DNA of 64,000 bases, taken from assembly GCF_019578655.1 (NCBI RefSeq), contig NC_063261.1, forward strand, positions 25,213,126-25,277,125, written 5' to 3'. The notes under the pieces are model-generated. The model saw only the letters and a list, made by a program, of their open reading frames with translations, searched no databases and was not told the origin of the DNA. The translations under genes and the position numbers were made by a program. Shown here one piece after another: positions 11,972 through 26,214 of the stretch (position 1 is its first letter; each line of letters begins with the position of its first letter). The DNA is from Ricinus communis. Its lineage: Eukaryota; Streptophyta; Magnoliopsida; Malpighiales; Euphorbiaceae.

Positions 11972-14900
11972 GTCATTGATTTCATAGCACAATGGCAAGG
12001 CACCCAGCTGCTAGTGCATTGCTTAGAATCCCACAGGAGAAGCTCTGACCTGATAATTGTCAAGCCATGGTTTAATGCTGAGGTTTCCAAGAAAAATAAG
12101 CATCAGAATCTATCTAAGCAATGCTCCTGGACACAACAACCATGCTTGGCCCTGGACTGTGGTGGTCAACGTTGAGGAGAAAACTGACGACACCAATAAT
12201 TGGTCTCAAACTGAACCGGAAAAACAAGTGGATTCGTTAAAATTTTTAATTTTAGAAAACCGATAGCTAATTAAATTTAAAAATAGATAAAATACTTAAA
12301 TTGAGTTCACATATTTTATATACATGCGTAGATTACTATTATAAAAATTATAAAATAAAAATATTTAATAAATTAATATATAATTTAATACTTAGTAAAC
12401 ACATTTAACTATTTTTGAATATTTTTCTTGCCGTATAGTAGGAATTCATGTAATATTATATATTTTATAAATTTAATGCATAGTTAGACTTCAAATAAAT
12501 TTATATATCATAAAACATTTAAATTTTTTCTTTGCTTTGATTTAATGACTTAATATCAATACTAAACTTTACATGTTTATATTATCCAATTATATTTCTT
12601 ATTAAAATTATTATTTATCAAAAATTATTATTTTAATTGAATAATTATTATTTTTTATTTTCTTAAAATAATATATTTTAATAATTATTTAATATAAAGT
12701 ATTGAAAGAGAATGGTTGTACTTAATATTCCATCGATATATAATTATAATGTAATTAGGATTGAATTAAATTAATCACTAATTAATTTTATTAGTATTAG
12801 AAAATCAAATTAATTAGAATAAGATTAGTAATTATTTGATTAATTTTAAGGGTATTTTAGACAGTTCAAAAAATTACTCAATGAGTCAGTTAATTGGATA
12901 ATGGTTATACAATAGATTAAAAAAAACTTTAACAATAAAGACTCTTGAGGAAAAGAAAAATGAAAAATATAAAACAATGATATTTTTTTTTTATTTTTTT
13001 TTAAATTACAGTTTTTATCTTTTTTTAGTTTTTCTTCTATTGTTTTTGGATAAAACAACTGCAAAATAACTGAAAAATAATAAAAAATTAACCACACCAT
13101 TAATTTGAAAGAAAAAGGTTAGAAAACAATACTTTAAAAAAAAAAAAGTAAAAACGATATTTTTTATTAATTTTAAAATATTTTTGAAAAGTGTCCAAAA
13201 AAAATTGATAAAAGAAGCCCAGATAGTAAGTAAAACATTTTCATATGTATTTCCTTGGACAAAAGCAGAGGAACAGTTGGTAATGAAGTGGGTAACACAG
13301 AGCATAATTAAACAATACCTTCAAGATAAAGTTAAAGAATACCTTCCTTGGCAATACATGTATCTACTTGCCAAGTTTTCTTTTTATTCAGTGTTTGCAA
13401 CGTCTTGGTCTCTAGTCCTCGGTTCTTTGTTAAAAATAACGCAAACTCTCATTGTTCTGACCTGAGAAATGATACCCAAAAGCAAGGGGATTCTATGTCT
13501 TTTTTTTTTTTTCCTTATTCTTGTATCTGTCGAGCATTTCATGCATTTTTGTAATGTTGAGAAGACAACCCAACTATATATATCATGAGTGCACGCGGAC
13601 ATAGCAAATTAGATAGTCAAGAATTTAGTTCGTCATCCTGTTAGGTTGGATTCCCTTGGCGCTGCATGCCTGCCACCTCCAAAATGTTCCGATGACAGAC
13701 AGCTTATCTAAGAGTTTCTTAAGTATATTAGGTGTAAACACTCCAATGAATAAGAGAATGACATATATATATATGATGATTATATTTTGGTATTGGATGG
13801 TTGACAACATATTCGATTAATTAAAACTAATGAATATTATGTCAATCATTTATCAATTATCAATTTGATGTATAAATAAGGACATATACGATAAACTAGG
13901 TTATCTAATGTCATTTTCTTGTTCCATTTTTCAACAAGTACTGTGACAGTTCAATGATGCCATTTAATGCTTGGCCTTGAGACCTAATTAGGCTAACATT
14001 TATTAGACGTTGCTCAACAGAATACTTCACTTTCATTACTGTGGAAGCACTATTAGAAGAAAAAAAAAAAGAACTCCTATACGTATACTGTTTGCAAAAG
14101 GCAGACAACCCTTCATCCCTGCAGTATCTGTGTAACTGCATTGTTCTTGATAGGCACAATCAGTGCCGGTGCATCGTCAAGTAACATCTAGGTTTAAGCC
14201 TCAGATAGGATTTGTCTACTGATACTGAAAGACTGATAGTTTTCATGGAGTGGGGGGGTACATGATAGAAGTAAGTGGAGTTAGGTGATTGTTTTTACTA
14301 TATCCAGACAAATCAAGATGTGAGACTTAATGGAGTAGTTAATGAACACTTTTAAGGTACTGTTTTAGCTAAGGAGATAAGTTTTGTAAGGAATGGATCG
14401 GTGAAAACTAAGTTGTAGAATCGGCAGGTGTGGATTGAGGATTGATGTCTAAAAGGAGCGGGGGGCCAACAATTCTACAAATCTAATAAGGAAATAGTGC
14501 ATTATTATTGACATTCAAATTCAAGCTCATGACTCAGAGAAAAACCTCAACAAGGTGATTATGGGGCCATGTCCCTTTCCTCCTTATCCGACCCTGTTTT
14601 CTGTGGAATTGTTGAACAACAAATGTGCCTGTTGGGGCCAGTGTGGAGAGTTCTGAAGTGGGTTGGATAGGGATATATCATATATATGTTGTCATGTAAT
14701 GGACAAATTTCCCACAAATACTTGTCAAGGACCATATGAACGTGTTTCAGTCAGCATTTTCGGACTGTCCACCTATGTTCTAGTCTATATATTGCCTGAC
14801 GTTCGAACAGTATAAGGAGAAAAAACCCTAATGCATAAAATGATAATGATCAAGTGCATACGTGCTCACTATGCATGTACATGAAGAGAAATAACCTGGC

Positions 14901-17900
14901 CTGTGCTTATGCAACAACTCTTGTAGCATGATTTACGAACATAGAAAAGAAAAAGAAAAAGGAAAAAGGAAAAAAAGAAGAAAAACTTTTCAAGGAATAT
15001 AGACAAATAGGAAACCTTTCATTACTGCAACAAGAAACTCAATAATACTTGGATTAGGATATGCTATCACATCTTTCTTTTGCTTTCTCAGCCAGTCTCT
15101 CTTTTTTTTTTTTTATTTATTTTTTATTTTTTATCTTACCCTCCTTTGGTAAGGTGGGGACCTTAATGTCAATGTGAATATCTACATGCTTAAAGTTACT
15201 TATCAGTTACCTCTTGTATTTTGCAGAAAATTTTACATTCCCTTTCAATTAACATTGTTACCCTTTTTTACCGGACCTCTTTTCTAGTACTAAAATGAGA
15301 CAATATCTTGTCAGCATCTTGATTCAATTGTTTCATGGTGTTTGCTATTGCCTTACTGGACAAATGTTCTTGCCTGCTTGTTTGTCTTCCATGTTCTCAG
15401 AATTTGCGCGACCCTTCCTAACATATTATTTTGTCTGATGAATCTTTCTTTGTCAAGTATATTAATGCAGTTTCACCATTATTTTGACCTTTAATCTTGA
15501 CTTATTAACATCAATAGCTACACCACAGATACACGAGGCTCCTTGTTTTGTGTTAATTGGGTGGAAGGTTTTTATCATAAATACGAAAAATTATTATATG
15601 GACAATGATGTATCATGTCATTTAGTAAAGTGCCCTTCTTTTTTTCATTTAGAGAGAAAGACTATATATATAGTTAATTTAAAGTATGTCGGATAATAAT
15701 TTTTACGAATGATAAAATACTATTTTAAAAGTTATAAGACAGTTATATGTCTAAAGTTTAAACTCAAGACTTTAGTTAAATTAGTAAAGACCATTATCAT
15801 CTTATCTACACGCTTTTATATGTAAAAAAAGACTATTTTCAAATAACACACCTGTGAATGTGATCTTTAAATATCACATTAACAGCTAGACTAGACTGAT
15901 ATGAGTACTGAAGTAGCAACATCATTTTCAGTTTTTACATTTGCACATGAAGAGATAATAAGAGCCTTGTTAATGTACATAAAAAAATCTGACCCTAAAA
16001 AGCTACATTCATCCCATCTCATTGCATAATTTTTGTTGCTTATAAAATTCAAACATTTCACTTTCTAAATTCTGTCATTATATAAATTTTCCATGACAGT
16101 CAATCTTGTCGTGTTTAAATCATTCTCTTAAAATATTAGGCAGATGGCTCAATCTCAAATTTCTCACAAAGTCGCATTGTAAGATTGCATTTGATCATGT
16201 GGGCTCTAGTTGAAGAAAAGAAAAGAAAAGAAAAGAAAAATAAAGAAACCTCCTTGATTAATGCTATTACATATTGGTTCAAGGATTTAGGTTCAGAGCA
16301 ATAAAAATGGTGTTGGAATGTTTTATTCCAAAATTCAGGATAGAACTTTACAAGTAAACCTCCAGGACATGGAATGGTGGCTGAGCATTTTAAAGTTCGA
16401 ACTTGTGGAGCTTTTTCCTTTAGTAACAACTAATGGTCGCCATTTCTGTAAAAACAAGTTAATTACACCAAATTTTACAAGTACTTATACAAGTTTCAGC
16501 TTTAGAAGTTCAGATTTCTTTTTGAGATACACATTGATTAGTTGATACCTCATATAGAAATTCTTAAATAGTCTGCCATATCATTCATAGGCAAAATCAA
16601 TTACATATTTATTTGTGGTATCATTTAGTAGGTATAGTATTTACATTAATTGAGTTATTTATTACCACTAATCATCCATAATTAAAATCAACTACTCCCA
16701 TCACTCTATACTAACTCACATTGGCATTTGTTTCAATTAATAATTGCAAAAAGGCAGGTAGCAATACAAGGTACCAAATAAACCTGCAGTCAGTATTTCT
16801 TTTTTCTTTTGTCTTTTTTTTTTTTTAATTTAAAAAAAGAAGAAATTCAAGCAGGACGAGGATATATTTTACACTCATATCAATTAATTAATTTCTCGAT
16901 TGAGTATAATTAAATAAATTTAAACCATATTTAGCTTATGAATTTAGGGATTATTAATTATTACATAGTATTAATTACAAATATTGAATTGAAACAACAA
17001 AACGGAGAGTAAACCCGTCTGTATGGTGTGTTTTAATGGCTAGATGCTTGTAAAAAAAGGGCAGAATCAAGCAAAGACTACGCCACAAGAAATGGTGAGT
17101 CACAACCCATTAAGCTTGTTAGTTCTTTGCTCTTTTAGCAAGTGCACATAGTGTTGAATTCTTGAAATAATATTGGCTTTCACTCCGTTCGCGAAACACT
17201 TAATACTGGGAGCTGAAGTTTCGAGTTTGAAACACTCTTTCTTTAAATATAGCAGTTTATTTTTTAATTTTTTTTAAAAATTCACACCTTCTTTTAATAT
17301 ATTAATATACTAACATGCTAATAATATTTATCAGTGAATTTTTTTTTCGAATTGCATTGGTCAAAATAATAAAATAAAATAAAAATTATTAAAATGTTTG
17401 AGCATAGGATTTTGAAGGTATTGATGGGACTAACCAACCTCCTAGGGGACAAACCCACCTGAAGATTAGAAAATAATTGAGGTCCATTTTTGGCAATAGT
17501 TACTAAATGCTTAAGCAATTTGAAACTAGTTGCTTTAGTCTCTCTTTAGTTTGATAACATCTCAATCTTTTCAAAACCCAATCTTCTTACTGTAGTTGGC
17601 GTGAACCCCAACAAACTCTTTACATAAACTATTCATTTGATTATTATTATTGTTATTATTATTATTATTTCTTCTTTACCCTGTTAGACCCTTAGGTCAT
17701 GTTTTAACTGATATTGGTTTTAAGTGATGTTTTAACAGATAGTAGATGCAGAAATTAATTATTTAGGGGAGGGGTAATAGTTGTTGGTAACCTTATCTAT
17801 GTGATCATTTTTAACATAATAACATGTAATCATATCCTATCCATAAGTAATAACCTTCAAACTTATTTGGCATTTCTGCTTGGTACAAATATCTGATACA

Positions 17901-20057
17901 TTCCTCTCTAATTCCTAACACCAACAGAGGTATGTCTAGATTATGACAACCTTGGAAATTTGAATTCCATCAAATGCTTAAATGTTGATTTCCCATTTAA
18001 CCTAATTTTAATGGGGTAAAAAAATATCTTCTTTTTGATATTTCATTTATTATGTATATATAAACATAGCGAGTGAAAAAGAATTTGCTATTATAGTTCA
18101 ACATTGTGTTTACTTGAAATCAATAAAATTTATAGGATTCATTTGTAAATTTAAAGTTTACGTCCTTTGAATGAAATAAAAATTAATTTATAATTCTATA
18201 TTAATCAAATTTATGTGGAATGAATTCATTCTATACTTAAATTAAGAAATGAATGTCATATCAATTTAAATTTATGATTTTTAAAGTTTATATAAATGCT
18301 ATATTAATTTAATTTAACTAAATTGATAAATTAATCAAATTACGGTCAAATTGTACTATATTTTACTAAGAATAAAAGAATAGGCCAGAATTAAATCTAC
18401 TCGAAAATGTTTAAGTTTTTTGATATTATTAGGCTAATTTTAATTTTAATTTTAATTTTTTGTACTGTTACTTGAAAATATTTGCTAACAGTGGAGTCAT
18501 TTTAAATGTTTAGTCTTAACAGTATCAGAGAGTTTTTTTTTTTTTTTAATAATATTTCTATAAAAAGGAAACAAAGCCAATCTCAAAACAATAAATCCAG
18601 ATAGGATGATAATTTATAATTTATTCGAGGATATCCACTTAAATTCTATTATATCAAATTGGATGATATTTGAATTGACTGGATAATAAATATGAGTATA
18701 TATATATTTGAACAAACTATATTAAATATAGACAGAGTATAAATAATATAATACCTTACCCATATTTGTATTCATATTTCTACCTGTAATTATTTTCCTT
18801 TCACTTGGACAATACTATGAATTTTATAATTCAATTTATTATTTAATTATCTAATATATTATATTTAAAGAATTAAAAAAACTATTTAATTATTAATTTT
18901 TTTATTTTAAAATATAGCCTATGTGAATATATTATATATTATTTTAATTAAATAATATTATATTAAAACTCAAGATATGCTTGTTGGGCTTTAGAGAATG
19001 AACAATTCTTCTTGAACATGTCTTTTATTTGGTAGGTAATATCGATCGAAGCTAGCGCTCAGTTTATGAAATTATAAATGCTCAGTTTATGAAATTAGAA
19101 ATGTAAATCAAGAAAAATAATACAAGTTCATCTTCTCGACCCATCCAACCATTAAAATTATTAAATTAATAACTTCGCTAAATATATAAAATAATAAATT
19201 TATTTAACTTATATATTTAACGAGATTATTAATTTAATATATTGGTTCGACCGGTTCAGTTAATCTATTTTTTAGATCCGTTTTGATTGGTTCTATTTAC
19301 TGGATTTTTTTCTCAGCCCTACTAATTATTGCTTCAATTTCTGCAGTCGGAATAAATCAATTATGCGTAGGGATAATGGCAATAATTGCCACTAAATTTA
19401 GTGTAAATGGGTTTCTAGTGGATTATGCTATAGCTTGACCGTCTGTCTTTTCTTTTTCTTTTCCTTTTAGAGAGCAAATATGATTCTTTTATTACTTATG
19501 TCTCTTAAAGGAATTTTTTTATAACAGATTAAGAGAGACTATAGATTTCACTAATGCTCGCTGTTCAAAGAAATCACTAATTTTGGCTTTAACAAAATAC
19601 CAATTATTATCATTATTTCTTCCAAATTGATACTCTTTTTTTTGTCTATCCAAAAATATAATTCATCTTTTTTAATTATTAATTAATGTTTGGTAAGTAT
19701 CTCTAATGTTTGGTGAGTATCTCAGCATTTTCACGTGTGATTGATTGTTGAGCATACTAGAGACCCGATTACTTCAAATAATTGTTATGGATGCAATAAA
19801 TATAAAATGCGTTACCATTTGACTTCTAATCTAGATGATTGTGTAAGTAATAAGGGGACCTAAACTACCTTGAATTCTTAGCTATAGCTGACGCAGTATC
19901 GCCAAATCAACACACATAGCTAATTAATAAGCTAAAAGCTAAGCTAATAATGAGTTAAAAATATAAAATTGAGCTATGAATATGTGATCAATAAGCTGAA
20001 AATGTAAAAATGAGCTTAAGAAATAAAACTAAGTGCTAAATGACTGTAAGCTAAAAG
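11972..20057. other. Intergenic DNA without a supportable gene
   Basis: Several open frames of 60-100 codons occur (for example 12057-12266 and 13184-13465), but none matches a family I recognise and none has plausible exon neighbours. The stretch includes simple A/T runs, an ATT-type microsatellite near 17640-17670 and a GAAAA-type run near 14940-14990. Two copies of a GCTCAGTTTATGAAATTA word lie in tandem near 19060-19100. Confidence 0.55.
20053..20057. repeat. Left target-site duplication of the Copia element
   Basis: AAAAG, matched at 24780-24784. Confidence 0.75.
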
Positions 20058-20286
20058 ACTTGAAAGAAATAACCTAAGAATTAGGTTTTCATTATTGTAT
20101 TCTGATATCAAAAAGAGATACATCAGCCTTATATTTATACTTATATGTAAGACTTTGATAGAAACTAAATAACAAACTTTTAATAGCTAGACTCTAAATT
20201 TAAAAGATAAATACTTATTATATCCTAAATTTAAAAGATAAATACTTATCATATCCTAACAACCCTAACAACTCAAAATCTCAACA
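20058..20286 (-). repeat. 3' LTR of the Copia element
   Basis: 229 bp. Read on the minus strand it starts TGTTGAGATTTTGAG and ends TTTCTTTCAAGT. It differs from the other LTR by five transitions. An 18-bp unit (AATTTAAAAGATAAATAC) occurs twice inside each LTR. The last three bases AGT follow the canonical-looking CA, and including them gives a perfect target duplication. Confidence 0.92.
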
Positions 20287-20295
20287 CTCCTCCTC
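20287..20295 (-). other. Polypurine tract
   Basis: GAGGAGGAG on the minus strand, directly abutting the TGTTGAG start of the 3' LTR. This is the expected plus-strand primer site. It overlaps the end of the pol frame by two bases of the TGA stop. Confidence 0.85.
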
Positions 20296-23200
20296 AAGTT
20301 GGTGCATAAATATCATACATGCTCAACTTGCCTAGACACTTAAAGAACATGTGACTCGAGACTGCTTTGGTAAGGATATCGGCCAACTGATCTTCAGAAC
20401 ATACTTTAGGCAATTCTATGATATTCTCAACCAACTTCTCTTTGATAAAAAATCTGTCAACCTCTACATGCTTTGTCCGATCATGCTGTACTGGATTATA
20501 AGCTATATCACGTACGCTTTATTGTCACAATACAATCTAACTGCCTCGGTCACGTAACCTAAATCTTCCAAAATTTGTTTTAACCATAAGGCTTCACACA
20601 CACCAATGTACCATTCCTCCGAACTCACCGTGACTGAGGCAACAACATTTTGCTTCTTGCTTCTCCATGTCACAAGATTTCCACCCACAAACGAAAAATA
20701 TCCTGCAGTTGATCGTCTATCATCGATTGATCTAGCCCAATCAGCATCAGTGTAAACCTCTATGTTTTGCCAATCCATATGTTGAGTGAACAAAATTCCT
20801 TTTCCAGGTGCAGACTTCAAATACCGTAAGATTCTTATGACAGCATTCATATGTCTTTCTCTAGGATTATGCATGAATTGGCTAACAATACTCAAAGCAT
20901 ACGCAAGATCAGGTCTTGTGTGAGCTAAATACATTAATCTTTCTATAAGTCTCTGATATTTTCCTTTATCAACGGGTACTTGGTCTACCTCAATGCACAA
21001 CTTCAGGCCTTCCTCAACTGGTTTGTCAACTGGTTGACATGCTGACATTCCAGTTTCATGCAATAAATCCAATGCATACTTCCTTTGGGACAGAAAAATT
21101 CCTTTTGAAACTTCAATCCCAAGAAAATATTTCAAGCAACCCAGGTCTTTCATTTCAAACTCTTTGGACAAGTATTCTTGTAATGCCTTCCTCTCTTCTG
21201 GATCATTTCCTGTAACTACCATGTCATCCACATAGATAATGAGAGCTGTGATCTTCCCATTTGCCTTCTTTATGAATAAGGTATGGTCTCCATTACTCTG
21301 ATGATATCCAAAAGCTTTCATAGACTTTGAAAATCTCCCAAACCATGCCCGTGGAGATTGTTTCAGTCCATACAATGATTTCTTCAACTTGCAAACTTTC
21401 CTATTCTGCATTGTTGACATACATCCAGGTGGAAGCTCCATATAGATTTCTTCGGATAATTCACCATGTAAAAAAGCATTCTTAACATCAAACTGCTGTA
21501 ATGACCAACCCAAATTTGCAGCCAAGGATAATAACACTCTCACAGTACTGATTTTAGCTACAGGAGAGAAGGTTTCAGTGTAATCAATTCCATAGATTTT
21601 AGTGTATCCTTTTACTACCAATCTTGCTTTGAATCGCTCGATTGTGCTATCTGCTTTATACTTTATGGTGTAGACCCAACGACACCCTACTGGTTTCTTT
21701 CCTGCTGGACAATCAACAAGCTCCCATGTTTCATTCTTTTGCAAGGCTTTCATTTCATCGTTCATTGCGGCTTTCCACTTTGGATCAGATAAAGCTTCCT
21801 GCACACTGTTAGGAATAGATACAGTAGATAATTGATTTGACAGTGACTTATTTGATTTTGACAGGTTATGATTCGACACATAATGACTAATTGGGTATTT
21901 AACTTTACTAGAAATTTCAGGCTCATAACTAAGTTTAGGAATACCTCTGGTGGATCATTCTGGTAATCGTTTTCTCGGTGGATCGGGTTCAAGAATAGGA
22001 ATATCTTCAGCAGGTGATTGGCTTGGTATTTCAGCTTGGGATTCAGGGTCTTCTTCACTTGAGGACTCTTCTTCAATCGATGGAGTTAGATCTTCTTGCT
22101 CAATACGTATCCCATGATTTTCTGAGTGATCACTAACACCATTATCAACCACTTCATACTCCTCCTGAAATTGATAATCTAATGTCTGAATTTCTTTATG
22201 TCTCTCCTCTGGAAATTCAGACTCAAAATACATCACATCTTCATGAAAGACTACATCTATGGATATGAACATACGTCGAGTTAGAGGATGATAACACCTG
22301 TACCCCTTTTTATTTGTTGCATATCCAAGAAACACACATCTTATTGCTCGAGGAGCAAGCTTATGGCGGTGATGTTTATGAATATGTACAAATACTACAC
22401 AGCCGAAGACACGAGGAGGTAAGTTTGATGTTGATGGAGCAGTTATAGTATCATTAAGAACCTGAAAAGGTGTCTGAAAATCAAGAGTCCGTGAAGGACT
22501 TCGGTTAATTAAATATGCAGCAGAAGTAAGAGCTTCTCCCTAATATGATAATGGCATTTTTGCATGAAGCAATGAGGCACGAACAACTTCTAGTAAATGC
22601 CTATTCTTCCTTTCAGCTACCCCATTTTGTTGGGGTGTATAAACACATGTACTTTGATTGACAATTCCATTTTCTTCCAAATAATGCTTCAATTCAGAGT
22701 TATGGTATTCACCACCATTATCGCCGCGAAGCACTTGAATATGTGCATTATATTGAGTCTTAACAGGTGTATGAAATTTTTGAAATAATGCACTCACATC
22801 ACTCTTAGATTTCATTAAGCACACCCAAGTCATCCTTGTGCAATCATCGATAAAAGTAACAAACCAACGAGATCCCCCTAAAGTTGAAATTTTAGATGGA
22901 CCCCAAACATCAGAATGAACAATCATAAAAGGTAAATGACCTCTATTAAAACTTGATGAAAAAGAGCTTCGATGACTCTTGGCAAGTTCACAAACATCAC
23001 AACGAAAAATAGAAACATCAATGTTGTTAAACAAACCAGGAAATAACTTTTTTAGGTAGGCAAAAGAAGCATGCCCTAGTCGTCTATGTTGTAACCAGAT
23101 TTCTGCTTCATTTTTTTCCTTCTTTGGACCATCCATTGCAAACGCATGATGCAACTTGGAAGAAGTATTCGATTGCATGTCCAAGTAGTACAAATTCCCT

Positions 23201-24501
23201 CGCCTAATACCACAGCCAATCGTCTGCTTCGTTTGGATATCCTTAAAACAATAGAAATTGGGCCAAAAAATAACAATACAACACAAAGCTGATGTTATTT
23301 GGGAAACAGATAAAAGGTTGTAATTTAATGATGGAACAATTAAAACTGAGTCTAAATTTAAAGAATTAGTGGCAGTAATAGATCCCTCTCCAATAATTGG
23401 AACCTCATTACCATTTGCTATCAAAACAGATTTTTGTAAGGATGGTCTAAGTTTCTTAACCTGTCTAGAATCAAAGGTCATATGATTTGAAGCACCAGAA
23501 TCAATTATCCATGTATTATCACAAACAGATGTAGAAATATTAAACACCTTACCTTCCTTGCTTGTGGTTGCTACTAATGTTGAAGTTGATTCAACATTGT
23601 CCTCACTTGTTTTGGTTTCAGCAACAGCGGAAATCAGGGAATTCTTAGCTTTCCTTCTTTGTGATCCTCGATTCTGATCCCACCAATCTGGATAGCCTAC
23701 AAGCTCAAAGCAACAATCTTTGATGTGGCCTGACTTGTTATAATGAGTACATTTTTGTGTGGACTTTCTAATACCAATAGATGTCTTTGACTTGTTGCGA
23801 ATCACCATAGCAGCAGCATCGGAGTCTCCATAGTCTCCTTTTAATGTTACACGGCGGTTCTCCTCTCGTCGAATCAGGGCATAGCTTTCTTCTAGGCCTG
23901 AAGTAGACTCCTTATGTAGGATTTCTCCATGAACCTACTCAAAGTGATCATCCAGTCCAGCTAAAAATATATGCACCCGTAGTCGTTCAATAGATTTTTT
24001 GTACGCAACCACATCATCAGGATCCTTCATGACCACTTTGTCTCTGTGATCCAATTTCTGAAAAATTGCAGTTAGTTTTCCATAATATTCAGAGAGAGAT
24101 CTTCTATTCTGTTTGGCTGCAAATACTTTCTGGTTTAAGGCGAAGAGCTGCAACTCATCACTGTCATCATAGAAAGCTTTTGATAAAGAAGTCCAGATTT
24201 CATGGGCAGTGGATAAGCGTAAATATCGCTTCATAATCTCTGGACTCATAGGCATTAGCAGCCATCTTTTCACCTTTTGGTTTTCAGCATACCACTTTTC
24301 ATACCCATCCTCTGATTCAGCAGATGGTTTTATTTTTCCCCGAATATAGGAAAGCTCTTCTCTTTCAGCAATATGCATTTCCATTAGTTGAGACCATACA
24401 TCATAATTTGATTCTGTAAGCGTAATTTCTGCATTGAATGCTCCTTCAGATTGAATGATAATAGGTTTCGATCCAGATGGTTCACCATCTCTACCACTCA
24501 T
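20294..24501 (-). pseudogene. Copia gag-pol polyprotein, disrupted
   Basis: Starts at ATG 24501 (MSGRDGEPSGS). Domains in order: UBN2-type gag; zinc knuckle at about 23751-23710; protease DSGA at about 23502; HHCC zinc site then integrase core with HSDVWGP, RGDNGG and NGVAE; reverse transcriptase with YVDD at about 21234-21223; RNase H with TDADWA and CDNKA. One frame runs throughout, broken by TAG at 23937-23935, TAG at 22542-22540, TGA at 21957-21955, and a 1-base deletion near 20505-20515, after which the tail continues in another frame to TGA at 20296-20294. By family alignment these stops replace Gln, Trp and Arg codons, each explained by one C:G-to-T:A change. The second knuckle Cys is Tyr, and the RNase H AEAEYR-type segment is altered and shorter. 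Function would have been copying and integrating the element. Confidence 0.95.
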
Positions 24502-24535
24502 ATTGTTTTAAGTGTTTTAAAGCCTTTTTTTTTTG

Positions 24536-24550
24536 TAGGCTCTAATACCA
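24536..24550 (-). other. Primer-binding site
   Basis: TTGGTATTAGAGCC on the minus strand, directly inside the 5' LTR. It matches the usual complement of the initiator methionine tRNA 3' end (TGGTATCAGAGC) with one substitution. Confidence 0.85.
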
Positions 24551-24779
24551 ACTTGAAAGAAATAACCTAAGAATTAGGTTTTCATTATTGTATTTTAATA
24601 TCAAAAAGAGATACATCAGTCTTATATTTATACTTATATGTAAGACTTTGATAGAAACTAAATAACAAACTCTTAATAGCTAGACTCTAAATTTAAAAGA
24701 TAAATACTTATCATATCCTAAATTTAAAAGATAAATACTTATCATATCCTAACAACCCTAACAACTCAAAATCTCAACA
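24551..24779 (-). repeat. 5' LTR of the Copia element
   Basis: 229 bp, TG...AGT on the minus strand. It should carry the element's promoter, and the segment reading CTTATATTTATAC (plus strand) is a possible TATA region. Aligned with the 3' LTR it shows five transitions and no indels. Confidence 0.92.
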
Positions 24780-24784
24780 AAAAG
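24780..24784. repeat. Right target-site duplication of the Copia element
   Basis: AAAAG, identical to 20053-20057. Confidence 0.75.
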
Positions 24785-26214
24785 CGATGATATAAAATAT
24801 AAGCTAAGGAACAATATGCAGTAAATATAATGCTGAAACAGTAATTGGAAAGCTTTAGGAATTTGATCACATCAAGTAATCGACTTACAGATGTAACTGA
24901 ATGCTAAGGAACACTTGAGAGCTTTGAACGAATTGTAATCTAAAACTGAAAATTGCTTGACTATACTAAGAATAATTTTTCTAATCTTAGGATTGCTGTT
25001 CTAATCTAAGAATAGCTTTCTATTTAAGGATAAATATAAAGATAAATTCTATAAACTCTAGGTTCTTTTTGTTTGATTGGTTGGTGGACTTTGCTCGTTA
25101 AAGGGTCTTTCCCTATTTATAGACTTTCATGACTTAAGAGATACTCTGATATATTTTTTATTATTGGTTTGGTCTTTAATTACTAATCACTTTAAGAGTG
25201 TGTACTGATGCTTTTCATATTTGCACATGTTGTAACTTCTTTGCTTACTTCCCTATTCTTTTCAACTTCCAATCCACATTTCACTTCACTTCCCGCCTTT
25301 GCTCAACTTCCTTGTTAATACATTATAAATGTACTTTTTCATCCTGGGATATCCTTTACTTTCACACCATTTTCCTCGTGGTTAATATTTATATTTTTTT
25401 CCCCACTTAACAAGAACGTACTTTAAGTTTTTAGAAGAATTTATAACTGACTTTCAACTTTCATGCTTTCTCATGTTTTAAATGTCAATAATTTTTAAGG
25501 ATTATTAAACCAACTCTTGGCCAGTAGGCCAATGACTTATTCATGGCTCAGCAATCCGAATATGAGCTAAAATCTATGGGTTTATAATGGAATTCTTTTA
25601 GAAATATCCAAAAATATGCTAAAAATATCATTTTTATTGTTAAAATTTTCTTCTTTCAAAAATACTATAAATTGAAAAACTATTTAAAAAATATGGTGGT
25701 ATATGTTAGGTATACTTTTTTTACAAAATGATATATGTTATTTGCAAATTGGTATATGCTTTATAATTTTTATGATATTTAATTTTTGGTGTATGTTAGT
25801 ATATGTTTAACATATGTTTAGTATCTATTCAATAATATTAATTTGATTGCAGGTCAAACCATTAGAGAGCTGAATATATATATAACTAATGTCTAAAACT
25901 ATTATTTAAGAATATAATTTATTTTATATATAAATCACATTTGTTTAAAAAGAATTTGAAAATCGTAATAAAGAGAATCTTTTTTAAACAATTTATAGTA
26001 AAAAGTCTATATTAGATATATATTAATCAAAATTTTAATTTTAATTTTTTTTCAATAACAATAATATCAGCTTTGTTTGATTGATTTAGTTAAAGTTCAT
26101 ATAATAACTCTCATGATTATTAGAAATTTAAATCTATATTTCTATGAAATTATTAAATACTCTATATATTTATAACATAATATAATAAAAAAGATAAAAG
26201 CAAGTGAGATCCAT

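Larger units (their letters stand above)
20058..24779 (-). mobile_element. Ty1/Copia LTR retrotransposon, structurally complete, inactive
   Basis: A 4722-bp element on the minus strand. It has two 229-bp LTRs, a primer-binding site next to the 5' LTR, one gag-pol frame (gag, protease, integrase, reverse transcriptase, RNase H in Copia order), a polypurine tract next to the 3' LTR and a 5-bp target duplication AAAAG. The LTRs differ at 5 of 229 positions, all transitions, indicating a fairly recent insertion. Coding capacity is destroyed by three stops and one frameshift, described under the gag-pol entry. The Copia lineage was not assigned. Confidence 0.95.

Noticed and set aside
12057..12266. 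69-codon open frame
   Set aside because: Slightly GC-richer than its surroundings, but no known family and no exon neighbours.
13184..13465. 93-codon open frame
   Set aside because: No recognisable domain, and starts in A-rich non-coding sequence with overlapping frames on both strands.
20351..20557. 68-codon plus-strand open frame inside the Copia element
   Set aside because: Antisense shadow. The minus strand there encodes the end of RNase H in the shifted frame.
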